DNA of 64,000 nt from Gammaproteobacteria bacterium 45_16_T64 (GTDB taxonomy: Bacteria > Pseudomonadota > Gammaproteobacteria > Pseudomonadales > Ketobacteraceae), in contig MABD01000022.1 of the NCBI GenBank assembly GCA_002162955.1, positions 1-64,000 on the forward strand. Reading direction: 5' to 3'. The notes below the pieces were generated by a model, which had not been told where the DNA came from, did no database searches, and saw nothing but the letters and a program-made list of their open reading frames with translations. Shown here piece by piece: positions 27,059-35,349 of the stretch (the stretch's first letter is position 1; the number at the start of each line of letters is the position of its first letter). A program made the translations under genes and the position numbers.

Positions 27059-28106
27059 TACACCCTCTTATTTCTGCGTTGGCGGCCCTACCATGCACCG
27101 AAAAATACACGCCATGCCGGCCACAAGAACAATCGTCTTCACCCATTGTTGACCCTATATCCTCGGTTAATAGACTATGACCGGGATAACTACCGGGTAG
27201 TAGTGAAAATAATTGGATCAAACCACGCTCGCCAACATCACAAAGACTAAAGTCAGCCCGACGCGTTATCATGTGAGAAAATATAGAACAGTGAAAATAT
27301 CCGCGTTCACACTCGAAAAATATGGATCCTGTTTGTTCGATCATCCCATAATAATTATGCACCCTCGATATTCCAAGGATACTATTAATGGCGGCCTTGA
27401 AGGTGATGTTATCCACTGCCCTATCTTGTAATTTCTTCCATCCACCACCATGCACAACAATACCTTGCGTAATAGAATAACGCTTTCCCACTACCTTCAG
27501 TGCCTGCACAAAATCTTCATAAACTAGCGAAGTAAACCCAAATATTAACAACGGTTCATCACCATACTGCTGGAAAAACTTATCTATCCTCTCAAAATTC
27601 AGTGACATATCTTCATTTAGTGCGTACTCGATTTTCTTACCAAACATCGAAAAACCCTTAATCGCTGCCGTTCTTGCAGTGAAATGGTGCCTATCAATGA
27701 CGGTTTTTTCTGCATCGATCACCAACATGGGCAGTCGCTTCTTACCAATGAAGTCATTCGTTATTTTGGTCAGCACCTTCGTTTGATTTCGTGCTGTGCC
27801 TTTGTCAACGTATATTTTTGATCTCGGCCCACCGCTAGTACCCGAGGATGTCATCACCTTAAATACGTCCTCTTCCGGCACACTCACTAGATCTAGCGTC
27901 TTGAATATATTAACGGGAAGGTATAACTGACTCTGTATTTCCGACGCATGAACCGGGTATTGTAAACCATCAACAATAGCACGGTACTCTGCGCAACAAT
28001 CATAATGATGGCCATTAAGATTATTTAGAAACGTATTAAATTCAGGATTCTTTAGGCTCCTATCAAGTCCAAACACAGGCTGCTGGAAATACGATTCAAT
28101 ATCCAT
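27042..28106 (-). CDS. LuxE-like acyl-protein synthetase
   Basis: LuxE-type proteins activate a carboxylate as acyl-AMP and pass it through a cysteine to the LuxC reductase. The 354-residue protein shows YLPVNIFKTLDLVSVPEED, the adenylation loop TSSGTSGGPRSKIYVD and VHNYYGMIEQTGSIFFECER, all typical. A four-cysteine-like patch DDCSCGRHGVYF lies near the C-terminus. The ATG start is preferred; a GTG five codons earlier overlaps the upstream ligase gene. Pairing with the LuxC-like gene immediately downstream supports a reductase complex. Confidence 0.87.
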   Translation of the reverse strand: MDIESYFQQPVFGLDRSLKNPEFNTFLNNLNGHHYDCCAEYRAIVDGLQYPVHASEIQSQLYLPVNIFKTLDLVSVPEEDVFKVMTSSGTSGGPRSKIYVDKGTARNQTKVLTKITNDFIGKKRLPMLVIDAEKTVIDRHHFTARTAAIKGFSMFGKKIEYALNEDMSLNFERIDKFFQQYGDEPLLIFGFTSLVYEDFVQALKVVGKRYSITQGIVVHGGGWKKLQDRAVDNITFKAAINSILGISRVHNYYGMIEQTGSIFFECERGYFHCSIFSHMITRRADFSLCDVGERGLIQLFSLLPGSYPGHSLLTEDIGSTMGEDDCSCGRHGVYFSVHGRAANAEIRGCSDSRR

Positions 28107-28113
28107 TTCCAGT

Positions 28114-29568
28114 TCACCCACAAGAAGCTAATGTTTGATAATCGACTTTTCCAGACTGTAATCGAGGAATATCGTTGCGGTCAAACACTTGAAAAATACG
28201 CCGTGGTATTTTTGTTTTCTTGGATAGCACCTTAAAAACATCTACATCCAATTGTCGTTCGGGGATAAATACTCTGATTTCATCATCTTTACCCAAAACA
28301 GCATTTTCAACTCCCATCCCAGAAAGAATGGCTTCGATTTCATCTAGGCTTACACGATTACCATGAATTTTTACGAATCGCTTTTCCCTACCCACGATAT
28401 AGTAATAACCTTCCGCATCAAAATACGCCACATCACCCGTATCAAGCATGGAAGGCGCGTCGCCAAGTTCCGCAAGGTCTTGCCAGCCAGTGGCATAACC
28501 GTAGGTTACGTTACCACCCACATACGTCAAACTGCCGATTATATTCGGTTCCAAGATGCGCTCACCATCAGCACCACGCAACTCGAATTCACCATTTCCA
28601 ATCGCTAAGCCAATACTACCTTTCTTCTCTACAGCCATGCCGCTATCTAAGATAGACATTCTAGCGGTAGCTTCCGTCTGACCGTACATCGAATAGAAAT
28701 CAATATCCAACTCGGCGCAGATATCACTTATTTTTTCGAATTCTTTCAGCTTCAGCTTGCCGCCCGCTTGGGTCATTCGTCGCAACGACTTTGGTAACTT
28801 TTTCCAAAATTTCAATCTGATCAGCGTTTCGTAGGTAAATGGAACCCCATTCAACGTACTTACATCGTGACTCTCAATATGCTGAAAAAATTCTTTACTG
28901 ACAATAGAGCATTCGTCGACAACAATAGAAGCGCCTGAAAAAAGATGGGTATTAATAACCGATAAACCGTAGGTATAGCTCATCGGCATCATTGTGATGG
29001 TTCTATCGCATTTATCTATCAATAGCGTTCTTGCAATATCTGCGGTATTGGCCAACAAGTTATCGTGAGAAATACGTACAAACTTAATACTACCCGTAGA
29101 ACCCGAGGTCGTCAGCAACAGCGCCAAATTCCTGTCAATAACATAATCTGTATCATCATAACAACGACCTAATGAATACATACCGACTTGATTCATTACC
29201 TCTACCGCTGTTGGCAATTCTCTTTTTGATGGGAAAAATAGATATCTCGGTTTAAATCGTTCGAGTATTTCTTCTAAAAACTCATCGACAATACTCTCAT
29301 GCAATAAGATCACTGGGATATTGGCGCGAATACACGTCACATAAGCGCTCACAACATCGATGTGATTGTTACAAATAATAAGCGTAAGATGCCTCCCTTC
29401 CATATAGGGGAGAATATTAGTAGACCACGCACAAAGATCATCGAAAGTAACTACAGCAGACTGCTTTCCAATCAATGCTGGTGTGTCATCGTAACTATGT
29501 ATACGTGAGAAAATATTGTCGTTCTCCTCGACGTCAGGTATATCTACAAGCGATGGGGTCGTTCTCAC
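28114..29568 (-). CDS. AMP-binding acyl ligase (carrier-protein loading type)
   Basis: An ANL-superfamily adenylating enzyme of 484 residues. It has the P-loop LLLTTSGSTGSIKFVRIS, the motif SMYGQTEATARM, the hinge region DTGDVAYFDAEGYYYIVGRE and a catalytic lysine in RLQSGKVDYQTL. It starts at GTG with a strong GGAG site. With a carrier-protein gene two genes upstream, it probably loads an acyl group onto that carrier, though CoA as acceptor cannot be excluded. The acyl substrate is not predictable by eye. Confidence 0.87.
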   Translation of the reverse strand: MRTTPSLVDIPDVEENDNIFSRIHSYDDTPALIGKQSAVVTFDDLCAWSTNILPYMEGRHLTLIICNNHIDVVSAYVTCIRANIPVILLHESIVDEFLEEILERFKPRYLFFPSKRELPTAVEVMNQVGMYSLGRCYDDTDYVIDRNLALLLTTSGSTGSIKFVRISHDNLLANTADIARTLLIDKCDRTITMMPMSYTYGLSVINTHLFSGASIVVDECSIVSKEFFQHIESHDVSTLNGVPFTYETLIRLKFWKKLPKSLRRMTQAGGKLKLKEFEKISDICAELDIDFYSMYGQTEATARMSILDSGMAVEKKGSIGLAIGNGEFELRGADGERILEPNIIGSLTYVGGNVTYGYATGWQDLAELGDAPSMLDTGDVAYFDAEGYYYIVGREKRFVKIHGNRVSLDEIEAILSGMGVENAVLGKDDEIRVFIPERQLDVDVFKVLSKKTKIPRRIFQVFDRNDIPRLQSGKVDYQTLASCG

Positions 29569-29585
29569 AGCTATCTCCTCAATCG

Positions 29586-30671
29586 TCAGGAAACCTCAAC
29601 CATACGAATTAAATTGCTTTCACCGTCTACGAGTTCATCCTCCGAAAAAATATCCTTTGCCAGCTGGGGTTTGAAAATGGTGGTCCCATCCTTTCTCAAG
29701 AATTTATTGACGAATTCTTTATCTTCGCCAGCCAGGCAAATTTGGCTGTTATCCCTAAAATATTTTATATTAAATCCAATATCACTAATTTCCTTAAGAC
29801 TCTGTTCGTAAATATTACCCAGTTTTATGTGAACATAAGGACACGGCAACACATCTCCAATGGGAGTCACGTACAGCCTGTTTACGGTATTACAGCCTAT
29901 TACCGCCTCTTTTTTACGGTCAAACGGGTCCCAGAGATTACGGAGCACATTTTTGTATTGTTTTCGCATCTCAATTAGGTGTTTTCGATCTTCATCGTCC
30001 ACCATAATATCCGACATTTTCGCCCACATTCCTCCCGGTGTCGCTACGTTCAACAACGTGGTATAACGCTTATCTTTCGAGTATTCCAGCAACAATTTAA
30101 CGTCCTCGGACAGGGCATTATAGTGACCGACCGTTATATTTAAGTAAGGTGCTATACCGGCATTCTGCACATGTTCCAACGCATTTATCGCTCGTTGCCA
30201 CGAGCCTTTTTTTCCGCGAAATTTATCATGAGCTTCGGGGTCCATACTGTCTATGCTGACAGATACTCTATCCACACCCAAAGCGGCTAGCTTTTCGGCA
30301 ATCTCTGCCGTCATATGCCAGCCATTAGTCGTGACATATACATAGAACCGTTCAGTGCCTATCGCCTCAAGTGTTTCGTACAACAGCTCAGGGCGTAGCA
30401 ATAACTCTCCACCCTGTAGATCCCATTCGAAAATCCCCAACTCATGGGCTTGATCAGCAATTTCAGCAATCTTAGCAGCAGGTATCACATCTTTTGAATG
30501 ATCCCCTATCGGAGAATTGGTAAAACAATGCTCGCACCGCAAATTACATGCATTGTTTAAATTGACATCAATACCTCGTTGCTTAGTCCCTATTTGGCCA
30601 TTGTTCTTTTTTACATACTTGTGGAAGTCTCTAAACTTAGTAACAACTATGGGTTTTGATAACAATGCCAT
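29586..30671 (-). CDS. Radical SAM/SPASM-type protein of the island operon
   Basis: The 361-residue protein has a radical SAM domain with C42, C46 and C49 in NACNLRCEHCF, followed by WDLQGGELLLRPELLYETL and VSISVDSMDPEAHDKFRGK-like sequence (SVSIDSMDPEAHDKFRGKKG). The C-terminal part carries further cysteines in GCNTVNRLYVTPIGDVLPCP and ICLAGEDKEF, the arrangement of SPASM/twitch auxiliary cluster domains. These enzymes modify peptides or sugars. It lies between the carrier-protein and ligase genes. Its reaction is unknown. Confidence 0.85.
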   Translation of the reverse strand: MALLSKPIVVTKFRDFHKYVKKNNGQIGTKQRGIDVNLNNACNLRCEHCFTNSPIGDHSKDVIPAAKIAEIADQAHELGIFEWDLQGGELLLRPELLYETLEAIGTERFYVYVTTNGWHMTAEIAEKLAALGVDRVSVSIDSMDPEAHDKFRGKKGSWQRAINALEHVQNAGIAPYLNITVGHYNALSEDVKLLLEYSKDKRYTTLLNVATPGGMWAKMSDIMVDDEDRKHLIEMRKQYKNVLRNLWDPFDRKKEAVIGCNTVNRLYVTPIGDVLPCPYVHIKLGNIYEQSLKEISDIGFNIKYFRDNSQICLAGEDKEFVNKFLRKDGTTIFKPQLAKDIFSEDELVDGESNLIRMVEVS

Positions 30672-30727
30672 GAGAACTCTCCGAATGACCGTTTTCTATT
30701 ACTTATAGGGGCTAATAAATGATGAAA

Positions 30728-30967
30728 CTATATGACAACTTCATATTTTTTCATGATCGTCTTTCCAGTCACAAAAGAACTAAATTCGACGATATCATCT
30801 GTCTCCATCGAAATTTCGAAGATATCTTCAAGCTCAGATATCAATGTCATGTGTCCTACAGAATCCCAATTTTCTATCGATTGATATTCCAAAGCCGCTG
30901 CCTCATTTCGATCGTCTAACTCAAACGCTTCTACAAACGCATCGATATACTTTTCTATGTGTGACAT
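30728..30967 (-). CDS. Dedicated acyl carrier protein
   Basis: A 79-residue acidic helical protein with the phosphopantetheine attachment serine S36 in NWDSVGHMTLISELEDIFEI. It is not the housekeeping AcpP: the sequence around the serine is WDSVGHM, not the DSLDTVEL type of AcpP. It is the first gene of the leftward island operon and probably carries the acyl intermediate handled by the ligase, ketoreductase and dehydratase. The ATG is chosen; a GTG three codons earlier is open. Confidence 0.9.
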   Translation of the reverse strand: MSHIEKYIDAFVEAFELDDRNEAAALEYQSIENWDSVGHMTLISELEDIFEISMETDDIVEFSSFVTGKTIMKKYEVVI

Positions 30968-31123
30968 AACTTTCACCAGCCTTCTTAGGACAACAGAGTA
31001 AATAACACTTCAAACATGGACAAAAAAACACCAGGCCTTTAAATCTATATCGGCCTAGCAATGGCAATATTTAGCACAGAGTGATGTCTTTTCCCGTCAA
31101 TTTTTTCGCTTCCTTCAATAAAA

Positions 31124-31139
31124 AGCAGGAACCGTGCCA
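31124..31139 (-). promoter_or_regulatory. Sigma-54 promoter of the island biosynthetic operon
   Basis: The minus strand reads TGGCACGGTTCCTGCT: a perfect -24 TGGCAC, correct spacing, and CTGCT in place of TTGCW. It lies about 155 bases upstream of the carrier-protein gene, with the FleQ-type box about 90 bases further upstream, a typical enhancer distance. Confidence 0.75.
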
Positions 31140-31229
31140 TATTGACAACTCGAAATCACATCAACTAAGCCTATGATTATTGAGATAATATCTGTTCGTA
31201 CCTACAGTAAAGTTTAGGATACACGCGCA

Positions 31230-31243
31230 GTCAAATTAATGAC
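31230..31243. promoter_or_regulatory. FleQ-type box upstream of the island operon
   Basis: GTCAAATTAATGAC is identical to the box at 17951-17964 and one base away from those at fleS and flgA. Position relative to the sigma-54 match suits an upstream activator site. Confidence 0.75.
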
Positions 31244-31364
31244 GATTTAAAATCCAGCTTTTATTAAGACTATAAGTACGGAATTATAAGAAGGTTATCG
31301 CATTTTTAGACATGCCCTGGCATATGGCCCTAGTCAGGACCAAACCCATTGCCAGGACTATCAA

Positions 31365-33266
31365 TTACAACGCTTCGTCAAGCTCCACAGGCTCATCCAT
31401 GTAAAATACCTTTTCGTCCGAATTTTGGTAAGCCTCGTGATTTATATACGTATTCCATACTGCTTCAACAGCCCTTACAGCGGTATCGGTATTGTATAAT
31501 GTTTCATCTAGGTTTAGATCAAATAGTTTTTTGGCAATAGACTCTCGATAATCATCCTCCTCAATCATCTTGAGTGCCAACTCATAATATTCTTCAAAGG
31601 TATCCGCTATCATCTCGCTGGGTGCCTCAGCTTTTTCCAGCACACTCACATCCGCTACACCTTCCACGCCACATAACTCTGGGTCCCCCCTCAATACCAC
31701 CATCGGCAAAAACACTTTAAGTGCGTCAACATTTCCGTTGGAGTTATTAAATGGGAACGGCCCCAAATACAGATCACAGGCCGACAACTTCTCCATATAC
31801 ATCTTATAATTAAAAGGGGGATGTACAACAGAATCCGGTAATACGGTTTTTATTGCTTTCATTGCATTCTGATAGGTAATGCCGGGGACATGCGGAAAGA
31901 AATGAAATTTTATATTCCGGCTAACACGCTCCTTTATCAGGATTAGCATCGACAAGAAATCATGATTCAACTTCATTAACATTGACGGAACAGCAATATC
32001 CAATTGTTTCTTATTCTCCCTAACATGGGTTTTAGGGGCTTTCCATTTACTCTTGTCATCGACTTTATACATCGGCAAGGTGCCACCAAAATCAACAATT
32101 TTCTCACTGAATACACGCGTATATGGAATAGAGCAGGTTTCGGCACCAATATAATCGATATGTCTTGATTGAGTTGACATTGGATGGCCCAAAAATGCCA
32201 TTTGTATAGGTGCCAAGCGAATATTCGCCATTGGAATCATGACATTATTCATACCTAAGCTAGTATAAATGAGCATGTCTGGTTGTTTTTTCAAAACCAA
32301 ACTAATAGCCTTTTTGATATCACTATTACTATCTGGGAGCTCTACGATTTCATCAAAGGCGAAATGTACGTTTTCGTTAAAACACCCTCGACAATGAAAC
32401 CCTATTGTATGAAATCGCTCCTTCAGTCCAATAATGGTATCGCCATAACACCGAAACATCGCGTGGGTAACATTAAGCGCTTCACTCATAATCGCTAATA
32501 CGGGCTTGTCTTTTAATGTCCGAACTACCGGAAACTTAGGTTCTTTAACACCTCGTCTTTTCATCCAACTTTCATACGAACGGTTAAAAACTCTTTTTGC
32601 CTCATATTTATTATATGCACTAGCATAGCTAAGATTCATCCACGCAGGGCCCACCATTGAGGCCACCCTATCGTCATTTATCTCAAGGTCAAACCCTTCC
32701 ATTTCAACCAGGGTTCTCACTACTTCTTCACGGTTTTCATGACTATGTTTTTCTGCATAATTTAGCGCTCGAAAACAGGATAAAACAACAGGCGTCATTA
32801 TTTCAGGATAATTCGTTAAAAATTCCTTGAAAGGTAGCTGCACTTTTGAAAAAGGCGACCACAAAAAAACCATCTTTAAGAAACTATGTAGTGATATATC
32901 ATCGCTGTGATTACCATCTTCATCCATATCTAGAATTCTACGAATAACAAAATCACTATTCTTAAATGGTGTCAGATAAACAATCGCTGCATAGTTTGAT
33001 TGAAAAGGTACAAGCTGTGAAAACCCCGCTTCGTTAAGTTTAAAGGTCTTTTGCAAGAACAGAAAATTAACTGCCCCAACCAGCCTCGTCGCAATATACT
33101 GGACTTGTTCTTCTGTCCAGCCACCGAACACTTCATCCTGTTTCTTCCGGTGAACGGAGGTTTTTTTGAAGATTACCAGTAATGATTTAAAAGCTGCATT
33201 CAGATCTTGATTTGCTATGCAGGATTCTAATTTTTCCAGGTCTTTTTCTATTGTACTCATTTCCAT
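31365..33266 (-). CDS. GT41-like (OGT/HMW1C-type) protein glycosyltransferase
   Basis: The 633-residue protein has an all-helical N-terminal half (about residues 1-240) and a GT-B C-terminal half. Diagnostic phrases are RLAPIQMAFLGHPMSTQSRH, DIAVPSMLMKLNHDFL, KFHFFPHVPG and CDLYLGPFPFNNSNGNVDAL followed by VLRGDPELCGVEG; this matches the nucleotide-sugar site of OGT/HMW1C-type enzymes, which glycosylate proteins directly. It lies 30 bases after the aminotransferase gene and shares the strand with fliD-fliS-fliT, so flagellin is the likely acceptor. O-linkage (Ser/Thr) or N-linkage (Asn) cannot be decided from sequence. Confidence 0.82.
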   Translation of the reverse strand: MEMSTIEKDLEKLESCIANQDLNAAFKSLLVIFKKTSVHRKKQDEVFGGWTEEQVQYIATRLVGAVNFLFLQKTFKLNEAGFSQLVPFQSNYAAIVYLTPFKNSDFVIRRILDMDEDGNHSDDISLHSFLKMVFLWSPFSKVQLPFKEFLTNYPEIMTPVVLSCFRALNYAEKHSHENREEVVRTLVEMEGFDLEINDDRVASMVGPAWMNLSYASAYNKYEAKRVFNRSYESWMKRRGVKEPKFPVVRTLKDKPVLAIMSEALNVTHAMFRCYGDTIIGLKERFHTIGFHCRGCFNENVHFAFDEIVELPDSNSDIKKAISLVLKKQPDMLIYTSLGMNNVMIPMANIRLAPIQMAFLGHPMSTQSRHIDYIGAETCSIPYTRVFSEKIVDFGGTLPMYKVDDKSKWKAPKTHVRENKKQLDIAVPSMLMKLNHDFLSMLILIKERVSRNIKFHFFPHVPGITYQNAMKAIKTVLPDSVVHPPFNYKMYMEKLSACDLYLGPFPFNNSNGNVDALKVFLPMVVLRGDPELCGVEGVADVSVLEKAEAPSEMIADTFEEYYELALKMIEEDDYRESIAKKLFDLNLDETLYNTDTAVRAVEAVWNTYINHEAYQNSDEKVFYMDEPVELDEAL

Positions 33267-33296
33267 CGTCGTAAACCTTCTCCGCTTTTTATATCA

Positions 33297-34508
33297 CTAA
33301 CCGATACGTATTACCTTTGAGGATTTATTGTCTCTACGTCCTATGCTCTTCTTAGTGCCATTAACAATATAGTCTATATCTTCATTCACGAGAAAATTAT
33401 GAAACGGTAAGCTGAATAGGGTTTTGCCAAGGGTATTCGTGACAGAAAGACAAGCCTCTCCATGTTGGCCCATCAACTGATATTCACAGAATGCCGGATG
33501 CTGATGAATAGGCTTGTACCAAGGCCGGGCTTCTATTCCCAGTTGAAGCAACGCATTAACAACATCATGATTGTCTTTTCTTCTAGTATCTCGAATACCA
33601 ATAACACAAGAGCTATAGAACACCGCTCGTTGAAGGTAAGAGATATCGCCACCTGGTGACTCATTACTATGGCTTTGAAAAAACACCCAGGATTTGATTG
33701 TCTCCATCGCAGACTGATAGTATCGACGGATTGCATCACGACGATCAACAACCTCTTGCCAACGCTCAAGTTGAGCAAGTCCCACCGCAGCATGATATTC
33801 GCTTAGCTTGTAGTTACTACCCACCTCTTCGATAACGCCGGCCGAAAACCCAAAATTCGATAGTTTTTTCCCTCTAGCCGCCTCTTCTTGTGAAGGGTAA
33901 ATCACAAAACCACCCTCACCTACACCAAACGCTTTTGTTGCATGAAGACTGAAACACACGGTAAGTTCAGTGCTCACTTTCTGACTTTCTATCGCAGGTG
34001 CTGCATCGATAATAACAGGTAATTGAGTATCTCGAGCAAACTGTTCCCAACCATCAATATCCTGCGGCATCCCCATGGTCGCCACAGGCAATACGCCATG
34101 AAACTCTACAAAGCTCATCGCGTCATAGGCTATCTCTGGCGTCATTTGCCATGATTTTTCATCGACATCACAAAATACGGGGTTATGCCCACAATTGACA
34201 ATCGCCGTAACCGTAGCCGGAAAAGTAAATGAGGGTACCAAAATGCTAGAACCCGCAGGAAGGCTAAGAGACTTAATAGCCAATTCTATAGCCGCTGTCC
34301 CAGATGAACAGGTGATCAGGCGCTCTTTATCAACACCAGGAAAAAATCTATCCAAAATGCCTAATTCAAGCTCATTCACCAAAGGACCAAAGTTGCTATA
34401 CCAATGCTTTTTATCAGTGGACTGTAAATAGCGCGCAAGCTGATAATATTCCGGCATATCCGGAATAAGATAGGGTATTGTTTGTCTAGAGGTCGAGTGA
34501 ATCGCCAC
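33297..34508 (-). CDS. DegT/DnrJ/EryC1-type nucleotide-sugar aminotransferase (VioA-like)
   Basis: A pyridoxal-phosphate aminotransferase of the sugar type, 403 residues from a GTG start that has GGAG six bases upstream (a TTG four codons earlier would overlap the ribosome site). Motifs: WYSNFGPLVNELE, TCSSGTAAIELAIKSL, SFTFPATVTAIVNCGHNPVF, and the cofactor lysine in SLHATKAFGVGEGG (K192). Such enzymes make 4-amino-4,6-dideoxy sugars such as viosamine, known from flagellin glycans of Pseudomonas. It is coupled to fliT upstream and the glycosyltransferase downstream. Confidence 0.9.
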   Translation of the reverse strand: MAIHSTSRQTIPYLIPDMPEYYQLARYLQSTDKKHWYSNFGPLVNELELGILDRFFPGVDKERLITCSSGTAAIELAIKSLSLPAGSSILVPSFTFPATVTAIVNCGHNPVFCDVDEKSWQMTPEIAYDAMSFVEFHGVLPVATMGMPQDIDGWEQFARDTQLPVIIDAAPAIESQKVSTELTVCFSLHATKAFGVGEGGFVIYPSQEEAARGKKLSNFGFSAGVIEEVGSNYKLSEYHAAVGLAQLERWQEVVDRRDAIRRYYQSAMETIKSWVFFQSHSNESPGGDISYLQRAVFYSSCVIGIRDTRRKDNHDVVNALLQLGIEARPWYKPIHQHPAFCEYQLMGQHGEACLSVTNTLGKTLFSLPFHNFLVNEDIDYIVNGTKKSIGRRDNKSSKVIRIG

Positions 34509-34547
34509 GGGTTTCTCCAACTTTGGCGAAGCACTTCTCGGTCTTAC

Positions 34548-34883
34548 TCAGAACCGCCCCGCTACATCAAGATACTTATCGGTATTCTTTTTACTTGCTT
34601 TTAATTCCAAACACGCCTTCTTTAAGTCGTTCGACTTGTCCTGACATTTACTGACCACCCGCTGATACACGTTCATTAGATCGACAAATTCCTTTTTGAT
34701 ATTTTCGCTCTCGTCCTTTCTTAATCCGCCGTCAGCATTCCCGCTCACAACATGACAGCTCATTATTTCAGTCACTTGTTGTTTGATGCGGGTGTCAAGA
34801 TCCAGTAATCCATGATACTGCTGCAATTCTAGTGCCGAATTTAACTCTATTTTCAATTCTTTTAGCGCATTGAGTGAGTTCAT
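34548..34883 (-). CDS. fliT: FliT-like small helical protein downstream of fliS
   Basis: A 111-residue charged helical protein (LNALKELKIELNSALELQQY, then KKEFVDLMNVYQRVVSKCQD) in the position where FliT, the FliD chaperone, is normally encoded. Sequence conservation in this family is very low, so the name rests mainly on position (fliD-fliS-fliT). The start is the ATG seven bases after fliS; a TTG ten codons earlier overlaps fliS. Confidence 0.6.
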   Translation of the reverse strand: MNSLNALKELKIELNSALELQQYHGLLDLDTRIKQQVTEIMSCHVVSGNADGGLRKDESENIKKEFVDLMNVYQRVVSKCQDKSNDLKKACLELKASKKNTDKYLDVAGRF

Positions 34884-34890
34884 CGTTTTC

Positions 34891-35307
34891 TTAACCTGCA
34901 GTGTTTTTGTCAAATATCGCGGTAGCTTCCTCTTTAATGCCTTCCCACCCCGTTTTGATCTCTCTTACAAGCCCGATAATTTCATCCACAATCGCGATAT
35001 CGTTATTCATCGACGCCTCGAATAGACGACGTGACATGTAGTCGTACAGAGCATCCAGATTTTCAGCCACTTCACCGCCTTTTTCCTTATCAAGAAAGCT
35101 CTGCAACCCCCCTATAATATTAATAGCCCGACCCAAGGTCTCACCTTTTCCGGCAAAATCCTTCCGGTCCATGCAACCTCTTGCCTTAGCCATATTATCA
35201 ATGGCTCCCTCATACAGCATTTGAATGAGCTGATGAGGGTTAGCGCCTTCGACCCCAGTTTCCTTATTAACGGCAGCATATTGATTCACTGCTTTATTTG
35301 TATACAT
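34891..35307 (-). CDS. fliS: Flagellin export chaperone FliS
   Basis: FliS binds the flagellin C-terminus and prevents early polymerisation. The four-helix family sequence is clear: AVNQYAAVNKETGVEGANPH, QLIQMLYEGAIDNMAKARG, RAINIIGGLQSFLDKEKGGE and LYDYMSRRLFEASMNNDIAI. Starting at ATG gives 138 residues and leaves GGAG eight bases upstream; the longer frame from TTG would swallow that site. It is 42 bases after fliD. Confidence 0.95.
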   Translation of the reverse strand: MYTNKAVNQYAAVNKETGVEGANPHQLIQMLYEGAIDNMAKARGCMDRKDFAGKGETLGRAINIIGGLQSFLDKEKGGEVAENLDALYDYMSRRLFEASMNNDIAIVDEIIGLVREIKTGWEGIKEEATAIFDKNTAG

Positions 35308-35349
35308 ACCTTTCTCCAAACCAATTGCTACTTCTAATTATGATAAACT

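Larger units (their letters stand above)
30968..31364. other. Promoter gap upstream of the island operon
   Basis: Nearly 400 bases without a convincing gene. It holds a strong leftward sigma-54 match and a perfect FleQ-type box, listed separately. The part next to the glycosyltransferase stop shows no clear hairpin with a T-run, so the fliDST-aminotransferase-glycosyltransferase transcript may read into the island. Confidence 0.6.

Noticed and set aside
25862-28106. Bioluminescence operon suggested by LuxC and LuxE
   Set aside because: No luciferase (luxA/luxB), luxD or luxG gene is present, and the neighbours are sugar, carrier-protein and flagellar genes.
25342-30967. Housekeeping fatty-acid synthesis cluster
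   Set aside because: No ketosynthase, malonyl transferase or standard acpP is present; the carrier protein has an atypical serine motif and the genes sit under FleQ/sigma-54-type sites.
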